From Nemertoderma westbladi (taxonomy: Eukaryota; Xenacoelomorpha; Nemertodermatida; Nemertodermatidae): DNA of 64,000 nucleotides. Of this stretch, positions 40,504-53,069 are shown one piece after another; within the stretch, counting starts at the first letter, position 1; each line of letters opens with the position of its first letter. The stretch spans positions 1 through 64,000 of the forward strand of contig JAUCBJ010001668.1 in NCBI GenBank assembly GCA_032718475.1, written 5' to 3'. The translations under genes were made by a program, and so were the position numbers. The notes under the pieces were generated by a model, which did not search any database, had not been told where the DNA came from, and saw nothing but the letters and a program-made list of their open reading frames with translations.

Positions 40504-43030
40504 CTAATAATAATATGTGGTATAAATAAAATAATCTGGGGAAATATATACAATGGATATTCAAATGAAATGATAGATCAATTGGATAATCAAATAATTA
40601 AAAAGTTTTATAACAGACCTGGTATATATAAATGAATATACAACTAGACTTAGGCAAAGGCAAGCAGGTAAAAAGATCATTGAATGATCTATCCAGGATT
40701 TGTAAATCACATACAATAAATCGGAATCTCAAGGTTTCATTAATTAGAGCAGCAGTAGATCCAGTACAGGAGTCCATTCTATGCTCTTAGTGCGCTATGG
40801 ACACACTAAGGATACACTGTAATGCTACACCCAGTTCATTGTGTCAAGCGCAATGAACAAATCTCTAGCCAGACACTATATAGCATTGGTGTTTCATATG
40901 TCCCTTTTGCCAAGTGTTTCATTTGATACTTGATTACTCTGAAGTTGGTGTACCTGTACCATTTAGATAAGCTTATTAATAAATATAAAAAATAAAAATA
41001 AAAAATCACAGGGTGGGGGTATATTTTGCAAAAGTTACCAGATTTCAATCTTGCAAAATTGAATTTTTCTTAACAAATTTTAAAATAATTTCAACTGCAT
41101 TAAATTATTATTTCGGTTAAAATTTCAAGTGGTGGGTCTTCAAGAGGAACACGATATATTTATTATATGTAGCGTTGGTGTTTCACAGATACATCGGGCT
41201 TTAATGTAGTAAATACACCCCCATGAAGTATTCTGTAGATAATATATATTGTAATATACACCCCCATGAGGTAATATGTCTATATGTCGGTCGAAATTTA
41301 ATTTAATTTATTATTGGTCTATAATTATCTGATTATAATATTATTATCTTTTGAACAATAAACTATACTAACTAACTAGAGCAGAAATTCATATAAATAC
41401 ATTTAAATATTATTATAGAAACCTCAGCCCAATATAAGGCTACTTACTGTATTGTAGAGTATGTTTGGATAATGTAGCATAGTCTGTTGAATGTTATAGT
41501 GGTAGGTGTATTACTTATCTATTCAGAATGTTAGTGGTTGGAATTTGTGTAGAGTACATATCAAGCTAGTTGTTATCTAATTTTTACAATGGCTACACCC
41601 TATATGGTATGTGTACTGTGTAGTGGTCTAATATTTAGAAACTTGAAAAATTCTCACATTGTTGGACGTTCATAGGTAGTAGTGAGCTACAATTGATTTT
41701 CGGAATAAATTGAAATAGTCCTAAATAACAGGATATTAAGTCCAGCACTGCAGCTCCTCATTAAAATATCAACCAATAAGGAAGTGCTGGAGTTGTGAGT
41801 AAAACTTGCACTGGATCCTTATTGGTTATTCTTCATAAAATGACGAATGAAGTAATAGCTAGTAAATTCAATTAGTCAAAAGATTTCAGCCAATAACTTT
41901 CAAAATTTTCCAAATAGGAAACAGGATAATAGGAAATAGGATTCCTACACTAAGAGGTTGTAGATCAAAAATGGATCTCTTAAAAAAGTGAGTCCTTTGG
42001 CAAAAGTTGTTGTGGTTAATTATATTGTCAACAATGTAGATTGTAAAGTATATGAGTAATTTTTTAACTCAACATCAGAAGCAGTGGGAGAAATTGTGGG
42101 TTACTTATATTGGCATCAATATGAACAGCGAGTACAGTACAGTATTAGGCCTTTGCATTGTTTGATTTTGTATTATGAATGGGAGATGCTCTTAGTCTCA
42201 TTAAGTCAAGGAATTAATCTTCACCACCATGGGTGATCTTCCACAGTAATCCCTTCCACTATTGTTTGATTTTGTATTATCGAACTATGATCTAATAGGC
42301 AGCTAGGTTATGGTATAACCTTGTACTGTAGTGGCTAGGCATACAATAACTTTTAAATATCCATACAGACAGCAGAGTTCACTGAAAATTGTTGGGTATG
42401 ATACTGTTACTGACCATGAGGCAGAGAGTAATAGTAGTGATACGTAAGTAGTGATACAGATTCAGATTCCTTTTTTTCTATAGTTAATTTTATGGAACTC
42501 ATATCTCTAGAACCCATTGCCTAATATCTAGGATCCCTGCCATCGTCACCATCATAATCCCTTCGCAAACTTTGTGGTTATTTAGAAGAGATCGAAACAT
42601 CTCTTCTTTTCGATGATTCCTCTCTTCCGCAACAATGCGATATCTCTATATGTGCGGCATCTTTGTCATAAAGTTTCTCCATGATTTGTGTAAATATTCT
42701 CACTGATTATCCATCTGCTGTTGCATAACAGTACTGAATGAACATTTGCGCAAAGTCAGTTGCCAATCTGTATCACGCACCTCCTTCAGCACCCTTCTAT
42801 GTCTGTTTCGATTTTTTTCTCCTCGCTCATTGCTGCTTGTCTAATCTCCTTGTGATAATTAACTTTAGTTTCTTCGGCAGTTTGAGGAGTAACACGCTCC
42901 AGTTCTGCTACTTAGATCACAACCCACCACTAAAATTATGTTAAACATAAGCCTGTAGATAGATCGTAGTGTAGGCAGCTGGTTCGACCTCTGTAAAAGG
43001 CAGAGATAACTCCCTCTTAGGATTCACCAG
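40504..43030. other. Protease intron / intergenic, no supported gene
   Basis: AT-rich. Small duplications: AATACACCCCCATGA at about 41211 and 41258, and a GGTGTTTCA context near 40887 and 41174. The catalytic His exon of the protease was looked for on the minus strand and not found. Confidence 0.5.
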
Positions 43031-43165
43031 TCATATCAGCCTAGGCTGAGAACATTACTCAGTCGTCTCAGCCTAGGCTGAGAACACTCCCCAGTTATAT
43101 CAGCCTAGGCTGAGAACACTCACTTAGGCCGAGATGACTCCCCTTAGGCTGAGATGACTCCCTTA
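43031..43165. repeat. Tandem palindromes TCAGCCTAGGCTGA
   Basis: The perfect 14-bp palindrome TCAGCCTAGGCTGA occurs at 43036-43049, 43068-43081 and 43100-43113, exactly 32 bp apart, followed by AACA each time. Two or three decayed units (TTAGGCYGAGATGACTC) continue to about 43162. Confidence 0.85.
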
Positions 43166-44880
43166 ATTGAGTTATAATTCATATCCGTACCTGTGTTATT
43201 TTCGTATATTGGAAAAATAAATCTGTAACCTATGTTATTGAGTTATCGTTTATTGTTTTGGTTAGAAAAGCCCACCACTGTAACCTGTTCCTTTCCGTTA
43301 ATGAAGAAATATAGGGAGACACTGGTGTGTGTTCTCAGCCTGTTATACCTCCATGTAAAAGATCTCTCATTTGCATCAACGCGATCATATCAATAATGTA
43401 GTTACAGTATTTGCTTATATATCTCTACATGACAAAAAATGTAAAGGCTATAATGCTATTGGTACTGCTATATTCCTATTACACTTCTACTTATACACAT
43501 AACATCTCTTTCAGTTGGTGTTATCTGTGGTATCATGCATCTGACTGCATGATACCAATTACTTTATTATTATACATTATATGTAGCACTACTAGAGTAT
43601 ACTAATGTATTTCCGCATAATATTCTGTTCCAGTCCCATCATATCATTACAGACAACATACCAGATAATAGCAAAATAAAAATATTTACACTTGAAGTTG
43701 TAGACCTTGCATTCTATAGTTGCATACTATAGAGTTAGGAACCTGTTTGGAACAATAGTGCAATCATATATCACGAGAGATTAATTGTGACTGTCCATAA
43801 TATCCCAATCAAGGGTAGTTTGCAGTCAGCCATAAAGGAAGTCACTGCCATTTCAAAACCAATTATTTACTGATGATGTAATTAACCTAAGCCGACTTAC
43901 TACTGGTATAATCTCACCTCATCAAGTTAATTTAGACTTTCTGTTTCAATCTATAGGATAACCCCTATAGATAAATCTATAGGATCTACATAGGATAAAT
44001 AATAATTACATACATTGAATTTATTGGCAGTTCTGATTACATTTTCGGCGTCTAAGAATCTAGACGGCTGCAAAGTAGAAGTACAAGGTTGGAGTGTATG
44101 TACAGTAATTGGGGACTTCGCGCAACACGTGAGAAGCTTTATGTTAAGAATGAACTCGAAAGGATAGAAAACCACATATTCACAGATTTCCCTTGATCAA
44201 TTTTTCCTACTTGCACATAGACTGGGCAACTACGACCAGGCTCTAAGCCCTGACAAAAACTCAGTCTGAGGTCAGTTACCAAGTCAAAAGGATTTTAAAT
44301 AACAATATGAAATAAATGGCAGAAGGTTGTTCACATTTGGTCCTCTATCAGTATACTAAAAACTGTAAATGGATGAACTTCACAGAAATTTGTTGGATTT
44401 CGTTGGATTTTGTTGGAAAAGTTGGATTTAAAACATGAATATTGGCATATGGAATTACACATTGATAGTCAAGATTTAATATGTTTCATTACATATATAT
44501 TTTCATTTTCATTTGCAATATATTTTAAGCATCTCCAATGGGGTTTTTAGTAACTGGAGATGCCTACAATCCTTGCTGTGTGTGATCGTGCTCTTGAAGG
44601 TATTACATCTCCGCAAAATTTTTTTGATGATATCCTTATATATAATAATATATCATAGTAATATTGATGATCATGTAAACGTGGAGTATGCAATGAGATG
44701 CATATGCTGAATAGTTGCTATAGAGATTGGGTTGTTTTATTCTTAGTTACAGTGTTTACTAGTGATAGGCCTACAATGTTTTGAACATGTTTACTTTACC
44801 ATGAACAATGTTTATTTATTGAGACCAAAAATATTTTATTGTCAGAACTTATTATCAGACAAGCTCTTTTAAATTGACTT
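43166..44880. other. Intergenic, no supported gene
   Basis: AT-rich, no recognised protein on either strand and no clear repeat beyond short TA-rich runs. Confidence 0.5.
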
Positions 44881-44889
44881 CATTTAAAT

Positions 44890-45808
44890 TTATCCACGAA
44901 TATCCAGGTGTGGAAGTCTCTACCAAAACTGACATTTTTACGTTTAATTGAGAAGTTTGAAAGAAACAAAAAAAACTTTACTTCATAAGTCAGGTTCTGG
45001 GTGGCGAAAGTAAAGTCTTAGTTACTAATCCGGAAACATCCTTATTTCCCTTGCTGCAAATGTCAGTAGAAGTATTGTTCAGACGGTTGTAAAGGCCCTA
45101 CAGTTTAGACCTTACAAACTACAACTTCTACATGGTTTCAAGCCAACCGATTACTTAGAGTTACAGCCTCTGAACTCATGTTGTTGTTTTTAAAAGACAA
45201 GAATTCTAGTAAAGTTTTCTGGAGCGATGAGGCCACTTTCGTTAAAGTGGTCATGTAAATCGATGGAACTGTCGCATATGGGGTACAGAAAATCGACATA
45301 AGGTAGTATAAGAATTTCATGACACTCCGAAGGTCTGGGCTGCTATGTCAGGAAACACTTTTATTGGTCCATATTTCTTCGAGTCTGCTACTGTCAACAG
45401 CACTAACTATCTGAATATGAGGAAGACATTCTTGCTTCCGAATCTTGTTGATGGCACTGAACACTCTATAACAAGATGGTGCTCCTGTGCATTGGGATCT
45501 GAGTGTTAGATCATTCCCTAGACTATACGTTTCCTGGGCGCTGGATAGGAAGAGATGGGCCAATTCCATGGCCAGCACGATCCCCAGATGTATCACCCTG
45601 CGAATTCTATCTCTGGGGGTATGTCAAGAATTGCGTATACAGTCAGCCGCTTCAGAGCTTGAACGAACTACATAATTACATTACCATTACAACAGTGTTT
45701 AATGCTATTCCCGAGCATCATCTGTTGAGATATTATTCTGAAACAATTTCATGTCGCAACAAGGATAAGAATAATAGAGGTGCTCATGTGGAAGTTTACA
45801 CTCCTTAA
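44890..45808 (+). pseudogene. Mariner-like transposase remnant
   Basis: Two recognisable stretches. About 45030-45470 contains, in shifting frames, VKALQFRPYKLQLLHGFKPT and GPYFFE-type segments. 45480-45808 has (D)GAPVHWDL--VR, then the open frame from 45503 with FPGRWIGRDGPIPWPARSPD followed by VSPCEFYLWGYVK, the classic mariner/Tc1 catalytic end, where the last acidic residue is E in CEFYLWG. Several frameshifts and stops separate the pieces. TIRs were not found by eye. Dead cut-and-paste transposon. Confidence 0.8.
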
Positions 45809-45969
45809 ATCACTTAACTTTTATATTTCAATGTCATTTATATTTGTTTGGGCTTTTGAATTTTTGTTTGCAATAGGTTTTATACTGTAGCAACAGTAAA
45901 GTAACAGTGAAATTAATCAATTTCCCTCATCATTCATTATCAATCATCAACCTATAAAATTCCTCAAAA

Positions 45970-47650
45970 ACTGACAAGCCGACTTCAGGGAATTATTTGA
46001 AACATACATTATGGATTATCTCTCCTCTAAGGCAGGCAGGTTGGGGTCTAAAACTCAACGAATCAACAAGAGGATATCTTGAGTCTAGATTTCGGTTTCA
46101 TTCCAACACGTCAGCAAACAGAGCAGGACGTTTTAGACGCGCAAACCTCGGTTGCGGGCCTTGCAATGAGACTGCGGAATAAAGCACGGAACCTGGAGAG
46201 AGCAGCAGACACCTAAATTTACCTACCAGAGACTGGCGCTGTTGTTCTCAACCGGGACATCGAGCTGCATAATGGCTCGGATGTCTCTTTTAACGATGAA
46301 ACACCGAGAAATACAGTGTGCTATCTACCATTCAACCATATTGATGATGTAACGCAGTGTTTAACCGGACTGAGCAATGACGTATCGATTTTAAGTAGAG
46401 ATTGCCTTCGGATGTCTTTAAACGGTCCCCATGGTGGAAGAATGGAGGCGGTTTCTAGTCAGTTGTTCCCATCTGATAGTTCTGGTTTTGTACACACACA
46501 ACCATCTGGTATGTCAACACCCATCTCAGACCTCCCAGTTCCGGCTGGAGATGTTGTTGGAGATACTCCTCTTCGGCAATTAGATCCTAATGGAGGAGTC
46601 TTGATTTTATCAACTCCCATTCGTCAAGAGACAGATCTTTCGGTGGCATCACGGATAATGCTCCCTACGCCTCCTTTAGCTAGATCTGTACCAGGTGTAA
46701 ATTCCAACCTCATTGTGTCACAGACTAGGCCTCAGTTCACCTTATGAATGCCCTAGGATACCTACAAAACACAGATACGTGGCTCCAAGATCCCAAAATG
46801 ATAACATTGAGGCATTTATTAGTGACCTACACAGCAGCATTGATAGATCGAGGCTGGTGATTATTAATCAACGATTTAAACCTAACTTAAAGGTTGACCA
46901 TTTACAGGGGTAATGGGCTCTTAGGTCGGACATATCGATATCGATTGTGAAGGGTGACAAGATGGGTAACGTTATTATTATTGACACCACGCTCAAAGAT
47001 ATGGAGATTCTGAGATCTTTAGAAGATGTGGACATTTACCGTAAACTAGATTGTGATCCATCGAATCACTTTCTCGCTGAGCTTAAATGCGCAGTTCGAT
47101 CCCTGGATCTCGAGGACGAGTGAGTATCTGCGGCGTTACCTTCTACCTACCCATCCATCGATTGGTTATGTGTTCCTCCCTCCTGAAAGAGCACAAGGAT
47201 CCTTCTGAGTGGATCAGTTGGGGAGTTGACATACGTCTCCCGAAGGCGAGGTTGATCTTATCCACGACCGGGACCCTGGTTGAACCTTTGGGGAAGTTAC
47301 TAAACTCCATAATCCAACCAGTCCTTAGCAGAATGCCTCACTACATTCCAGACTCAGCGGCTGCTAAGAGGGATTTACCGAGAGGTAGTTTTCCATGTGT
47401 CACATTCATGTCAATTGACGTGGTTGACATGTACCCCAGCGTGGATCTGGATTTGGTGAAATCAGCTTTAAACTACGTCCTCCAGGATAACCCCGACCTT
47501 TTGGAGAACTCTGGATTCTCAGCAACACAAGTTATCATCATTTTTAATTTTGTCATAACCCATAATTATTTTAAGTTTAAGAATAATTTTTATTTAATGA
47601 TTAAAGGTGTTGGAATGGGAGTTCCCTACTGGTATTTTGACTCTATTGTT
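45970..47650 (+). pseudogene. Penelope-like element, 5' part with reverse transcriptase, truncated
   Basis: Typical Penelope landmarks in order: FISDLHSSIDRSRLVI (about 46813), then ISIVKGDKMGNVIIIDTTLK (about 46940-47000, the ADKGG-type motif), YRKLDCDPSNHF, then the open frame from 47087 with PKARLILSTTGTLVEPLGKL and the RT motif A SIDVVDMYPSVD, and finally MIKGVGMGVPY near 47605-47630. The YADD motif and GIY-YIG endonuclease are missing; the sequence becomes unrelated after about 47640. Frame changes occur near 46750, 46910 and 47090. Upstream of 46813 the open frame 46316-46747 may be the variable N-terminal region. Confidence 0.8.
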
Positions 47651-48210
47651 ACAAATATATGCAAATATATACAAAATTATAAATTGATATTAATTTATAA
47701 ATAGTTGGTTTTTAACACTTGAAAAAGATATACATTATATCGAAAGCTAGTGATAAAGTGATATTTGAATTTCTTTCTGTGGTCGATCTAGGTTCATTTA
47801 AAATAATATTTTCTTTATTTATTATTTTATGCTTACAAATATATATACACTAAACCGGATCCCTTTTTTCGGTTTGTATGCGGTTTCTTATATAATATTT
47901 CGAGAAATATATCTTCTTACAATAATGCATATATATGCAAAGTATATATATACAAATATACAAATAATATTTGCATGACAACCAAATTAATTGAAATTTA
48001 ATCAACATAAAATAGATCATATTTTCCAAGAAATTGTATTTTCATCCGCATTTGAGGGAGTTATTAAAAAATAAAATCGTATCAAATTTTGTGGGACACC
48101 CTGTATAACTCGAAACGGATGTATATTATTACTGTATAACTTTATTTTATACAACTGATTAATTTCACCACAGTTGAAAACAATTAATATGGCGGATGAG
48201 ATATATACGT
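47651..48210. other. Intergenic, no supported gene
   Basis: TA-rich. Contains GGGACACCCTGTATAACTCG at about 48091-48110, a phrase reminiscent of the ends of insect/mariner-like sequences, without further support. Confidence 0.4.
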
Positions 48211-48239
48211 AACCCCTAAAGGGACATGAGAAATTTTCG

Positions 48240-48705
48240 CTAACTCGTGCAAACGACTTAGTATGTTGTGCGAACGACTTCCTAAGTCGTGCAAACGACT
48301 TACTAAGTCGTGCGAACGACTTAACTAACTCGTGCGAATGACATACTAACTCGTGCGAACGACTTAGTACTAAGTCGTGCAAACGACTTAATAAGTCGTG
48401 CGAACGACTTAACTAACTTGTGCGAACGACATACTAACTCGTGCGAACGACTTACTAAGTCGTGTGCAAACGACATACTAAGTCATGCGAACAACATGCT
48501 AAGTCGTGCGAACGACTTAACTAACTCGTGCGAACGACATACTAAGTAGTGCGAACGACTTAACTAATGCGTGCGAACGACTTAGTAACTCGTGCGAACG
48601 ACTTAGTAACTCGTGCGAACGACTTACTAAGTCGTGCGAACTAATAAACTAACGCGTGCGAACGACTTAGTAACTCGTGCGAATGACTTACTAACTTTAC
48701 TTTGA
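48240..48705 (+). repeat. Left minisatellite arm of foldback element
   Basis: About 22 units of a 21-bp repeat containing TCGTGCGAACGACTTA, itself a partial palindrome (TCGTxxGAACGA). Confidence 0.88.
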
Positions 48706-49587
48706 TTGGCTAAATAATACTGGTAATAAAAGTACAACATTTTTAGCGGGATTCTCAATTCAATCTACAGCATTTGTTGATGACATTATTGGTTGATAAT
48801 ATTATTATCAATGGCTGAACGCGCTCTGTTAATATCGATGTACTTTAACTTAGGCCGACAATACAACCGACATATTGTACTGTAGCAAATTATAATATCT
48901 TTAACATATTAATATTATTTTAACTTATTCAGTAAATAGCTGTATTATCTACGGTCAGCGCTGTTATATAAGCTGATTATAGTGCCAGGTGTTGTTGCTG
49001 TGTTGCTAAGCAACATTCCCATCTCACTATTGTATCGAACAGCAGCTGGAGTCGAAATCTCAGGTTTTGGGGGGAGGTGAGATAGGTCCTACTATTTAGA
49101 GTATTGTACAATATTGTGACTCTGCCACAATATTCGCTTTAAATAAAGTACGTACCCGTATTTCACTTTCCGGCTCTCGTTTCATATTTCACTCAGTTGC
49201 TTACGCTCGTTCTTAATAAAATTAATTTGAATAAGTAATGCGTAACATCCCTAATGAAGCCAGTGGGTGCATTGATGGATATTCCCGGAAAATGATTTGG
49301 TTGAACGTGTATAACACCAACAATGACAGTAAATTTATCTGGGGCTACTTCCTGTCCGTATTATTATCATTCATTAAATCTGACATTAAATCTGACATCT
49401 GACATTAAATCTGTCCGTATGTTAGGCCTAAGTTAAAGTACGTCGATATTAACAGAGCTCATTCAGCCATTGATAATAATATTTTCAACCAATAATGCCA
49501 TCAACAAATGCTGTAGATTGAATTGAAAATCCCGCTAAAAAGGTTGTACTTTTATTACCAGTATTATTTAACCAATCAAAGTAAAGT

Positions 49588-49972
49588 TAGTAAGTCGTTC
49601 GCACAAGTTACTAAGTCGTTTGCACGCGTTAGTTAAGTCGTTCGCACGACTTAGTATGTTGTACGCACTACTTAGTAAGTCGTTCGCACGAGTTACTAAG
49701 TCGTTGCACGCGTTAGTTAAGTCGTTCGCACGACTTAGTATGTCGTTCGCACGTCTTAGTAAGTCGTTCGCACGACTTAGTAAGTCATTCGCACGACTTA
49801 GTATGTCGTTTGCACGAGTTAGTTAAGTCGCTCACACGACTTAGTATGTCGTTCGCACGACTTAGTAAGTCGTTCGCACGGGTTAGTTAAGTCGTTCGCA
49901 CGACTTAGTATGTCGTTTGCAAGACTTAGTAAGTCATTCGCACGAGTTAGTTAAGTCGTTCGCACAAGTTAG
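49588..49972 (-). repeat. Right minisatellite arm of foldback element
   Basis: Inverse of the left arm: units of AAGTCGTTCGCACGACTTAGT type. Short open frames in it (for example 49620-49826) are repeat artefacts. Confidence 0.88.
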
Positions 49973-50239
49973 CAAAATACAAATTTTTTTGTCATGTCCC
50001 TTTAGGGGCTCCGTAGATATAGGACTACATTTACAGTTGGCCAGATACCAGCACATGAGCAGCTGTATGCAATAAGCTAGGGTACAGGCAATTCTCTGCA
50101 CCTTCTGGTAATTATCTACAGCTTCGGGTAAATCCATAGTAATATATTTTCGATACCTCAATTCTCTACAGCTGCGGGTAAAAATCTGCACTCTTAGTTA
50201 GAGGAAGGTAAACAAGTTTATCCACACCTTTTTCTGCAA

Positions 50240-51000
50240 TTTAAAGTTACAATGGCCACTTTTATGGAAGTCACGCAATTGTAAAACTATCTTTTTAGAA
50301 ATATCTTTGATCCAATTACTGAATTTACCGTCGATATTGTTTCAATCACGAAGGTATTATTTACTTGGCTGACCTTCTCTAGTGCGCATTGCACCAAAAG
50401 GCAGACTTACTCAGGTCGAAGTTCTTGTGATGGTTTCGTTGGCGTATTTGGCATCCAGCGACTATCAAAAGAGTGTGGGCGATAACTTTGGCATCAATCA
50501 GTCCAATGTTAAATGAATTTTGGAGAGTTTCCTAAAATTCTTTGTGTCAAAAGATTTTATTAAATTTCCAATTTCAGGCAACTAGCAGTGAATAAATATG
50601 CGAGTATTTTTATACCAAGGCTAGATTTCCACAAGTAATCAATTGTACACATGTCAAAATTGGTGCCCCAAGTTTGAATGGAAACGATTACATTAATCGA
50701 ATGTGTCAACATAATTTGAATATACAAGCAGTGTGTGATTTTCGAGGGAAATTTACGAATGTTGTTGCTAAATGGCCTGGTTCGAACCATGATTCATTCA
50801 TTTTGAAAAACAGTGAACTGTGGAATGCTTTCGAATCTCAATGATTGTCTGTTGTACATATTTTGGTGGGTGACTCTATGGCTATGCTCTACATTGGCTC
50901 CTTGCTCCATTTTTGAGTCCGCAAACGGAATCTCAAGTTTGCTACAATTCAGCTCACCAGTGTTCTTAATCGAACAAGATTTTGTTTTTATAATACCTAC
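50240..51000 (+). pseudogene. PIF/Harbinger transposase remnant
   Basis: Recognisable in pieces: LAYLASSDYQKSVGDNFGIN (about 50440, helix-turn-helix region); then FPQVINCTHVKIGAPSLNGN with DYINRMCQHNLNIQAVCDF and VAKWPGSNHDSF (50625-50800), the HARBI1-type catalytic region; then YGYALHWLLAPFLSPQT (about 50878-50930). The usual first catalytic motif DCTH reads NCTH here, so the first Asp is lost. Frame changes and stops lie near 50515, 50580 and 50840. Dead. Confidence 0.8.
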
Positions 51001-52192
51001 ATACTTTATTATATATAGGAAAATAAAATTTTGAAGTCAACCATTTTTGGCACTTTATTATTTTATAAATTTCAATATACAGTCGAGGTCCCATAATGCA
51101 TCTGTTCCCGACTGTACGTGTACATATCAATAAAACACCATAAAATAAAATTGTAACTGAGGAGAAGACAACCCAGGCTGCAGGAGCTCTTATGGGGGGT
51201 CATATAAGTGTGGAGCAATTAAACACTCAAACACCCAATGGAATAAAATACACTGGCAGATATGTTAAAATAAGGTAAAATATGATTATGAAATAAAATT
51301 GTGATCACAGTTGATGATGATGGTTCAACGATTAAATTTACAATATGACATAAAGTCGAAACCTAGTAACCTATGGGAAAAAATATACCTATTTTTAGAG
51401 TTAACAATATATTCAGGTATGGCCTTCTAAAGTGCAACAACACGATTAGAAAATGAATATTTACAGATTTGAAGCCTTGATATTTTTACAAAGTTTTCGA
51501 CTGTTGCCTCTTAGGCCTTGTCTAGACTGGCGGCTAAAAAAAATAATTAAACTGACCAGATTGACCAGATTTATTTTTTCCTCTGCAGTTTTAATTCACC
51601 ACGATGTTCCGGAAAAAGGAGGTATTTCGTGATTGGTTCTTAAGAGAGGGGATGATGACGAGTTTGAGTCACAGCAGAAGGAAATGCTTAGAGTAAAAAT
51701 TTTTATTTTGGTATTTTTAAGAAAATAATGCCGTTGGAAAAGAAGACCAGTAATTAATAACTTGGTGGTAAATTATTTATTACAGTTGTCGTAAAATGAG
51801 TGTACCCCACTTAACGATCTGTAGGTGTTGGTGGGTCTGTGCCTGTGGGTGAGGGTAGTCTGGAGATTGTGGGTACAATTCTCCACACAGATTGCATATG
51901 GATTTTACCTGAACCTGAAGGTGAGGATAATACTATGTACCCCTAGCTGCAGTTAACATATTGCATGTCTGCTGATACCGGATGAATCATCAATTTCTCC
52001 ATATGTATTGTATATCTACCATATGTATACCTTTAATTTTCAAATAAAATCGTAATCTAGTACTACTACTGTAGATTTCAGTAATAAGAACACAATATGC
52101 AATCGGGACAAACAAGAGACTATAACCACAAATAACAGTAACATTGTTCTGTTCAGTAACACCCTTTATAAAGAAGTTTTCACCAATTTCTT
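51001..52192. other. Intergenic, no supported gene
   Basis: AT-rich with no recognised protein. It lies 3' of the minus-strand protease exon at 52193. Confidence 0.5.
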
Positions 52193-52354
52193 TCACAGAC
52201 CAGGAATGTTGTCTTTCAGGAACTGTAGGTTGTGTGAGACCCGGGAATAAACTCCAGGACGATTCCGTCCCCCGCAGTCGGCACCCCAGCTAGTAACTCC
52301 TACTAGTTCCCAGGCGCCACCAATACTACACACAAGAGGTCCGCCAGAATCTCC
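52193..52354 (-). CDS. Trypsin-like serine protease, terminal exon (second gene)
   Basis: 162 bp, same length and phase as the exon at 19896-20057. Starts after acceptor ATTGTAG with GDSGGPLVC, continues SWGADCG (a C-terminal-pocket residue change from GAGCG), [21 protein letters not shown], and ends TGA at 52193-52195. It is a close paralogue, so at least two related protease genes lie in tandem on the minus strand. Its upstream exons were not found in 52355-53200. Intact as an exon. Confidence 0.88.
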   Translation of the reverse strand, partial: GDSGGPLVCSIGGAWELVGVTSWGADCGGRNRPGVYSRVSHNLQFLKDNIPGL

Positions 52355-52379
52355 CTACAATAAAATAAATAAAATTAGT

Positions 52380-52555
52380 TAAATATATTATTAAAATAAT
52401 AATAAATTATTTATTATTAAAATAATAATAAATTATTTATTATTAAAATAATAATAAAATATTTATTATTAAAATAATAATAAAATATTTATTATTAAAA
52501 TAATAATAAAATATTTATTATTAAAATAATAATAAAATATTTATTATTAAAATTA
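52380..52555. repeat. AT-only tandem repeat (about 30 bp) in protease intron
   Basis: Repeats of TTATTAAAATAATAATAAAA-TATTTATTA, about six units of 29-31 bp, starting 25 bp upstream of the protease acceptor. Confidence 0.8.
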
Positions 52556-52559
52556 GATT

Positions 52560-53060
52560 AATGTAAGTAATTGGAATGAGAATGTTAAGGAAAGAAAATA
52601 AAACCTATCTCTACTCCTGAATGTTTTAGCCGTCCCACAGCATGGGAGAGATTACTGGCCACAGGAATTTTACTACACCACATATTTGTTATATATTTGA
52701 AATTTAATTGAAATGAGAGATATGTATAATTTCTATGGTGCAAGGGAGTTATTGTTGAGTTTGTAAATTGTATTTTATTCTCGGATATTATATAAGTTTT
52801 ATGTTTATCATTTTGTTTAATGATTTTTTTATTTTGTAATATTTTTTACTGTTATTTTAGCTTACAATTATAATCAATCATTTTAATTATATACAGGTTT
52901 TTATGATAATTTATGGCTATTTTTATGATAATGTATAATGATGTCTGATTTAGGGTTTTGCATGCAACCTTGGGACACTATTAAATGAACACTCCTTGAC
53001 TTACAATAGGACAAAGGATCTGAAACATACTTCTGAAATTTCGGCGAGTAACATTCACTT
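52560..53060. other. Intergenic, no supported gene
   Basis: AT-rich; no recognisable protein. Confidence 0.4.
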
Positions 53061-53069
53061 GAGCAAATG

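Larger units (their letters stand above)
48213..50008. mobile_element. Foldback element with minisatellite arms
   Basis: A 1.8-kb inverted repeat. Tips: CCCCTAAAGGGACATGA at 48213-48229 and its inverse at about 49992-50008. Each arm continues with a 21-bp tandem minisatellite (CGTGCGAACGACTTACTAAGT type): 48240-48705 left, 49588-49972 right inverted. A matched 155-160-bp inner arm follows (48700-48865 and 49437-49592). The centre (48866-49436) is unique and codes for nothing recognisable. Arms made of short tandem repeats around a loop are the layout of Drosophila foldback elements. A clear target duplication was not found; AGATAT near both sides is possible. Confidence 0.75.

Noticed and set aside
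42560-42950. Possible Myb/SANT or MADF gene fragment on the minus strand, as accompanies Harbinger elements
   Set aside because: Only vague charged-residue similarity (VNYHKEIRQAAMSEEKK) and several stops; not enough to annotate.
48017-49826. Frames made of Ser-Phe-Ala-Arg repeats on both strands
   Set aside because: Translation of the 21-bp minisatellite arms of the foldback element.
48240-49972. Could the regularly spaced 21-bp repeats be a CRISPR array?
   Set aside because: Units are contiguous without unique spacers, occur in mirrored arms, and the window is eukaryotic.
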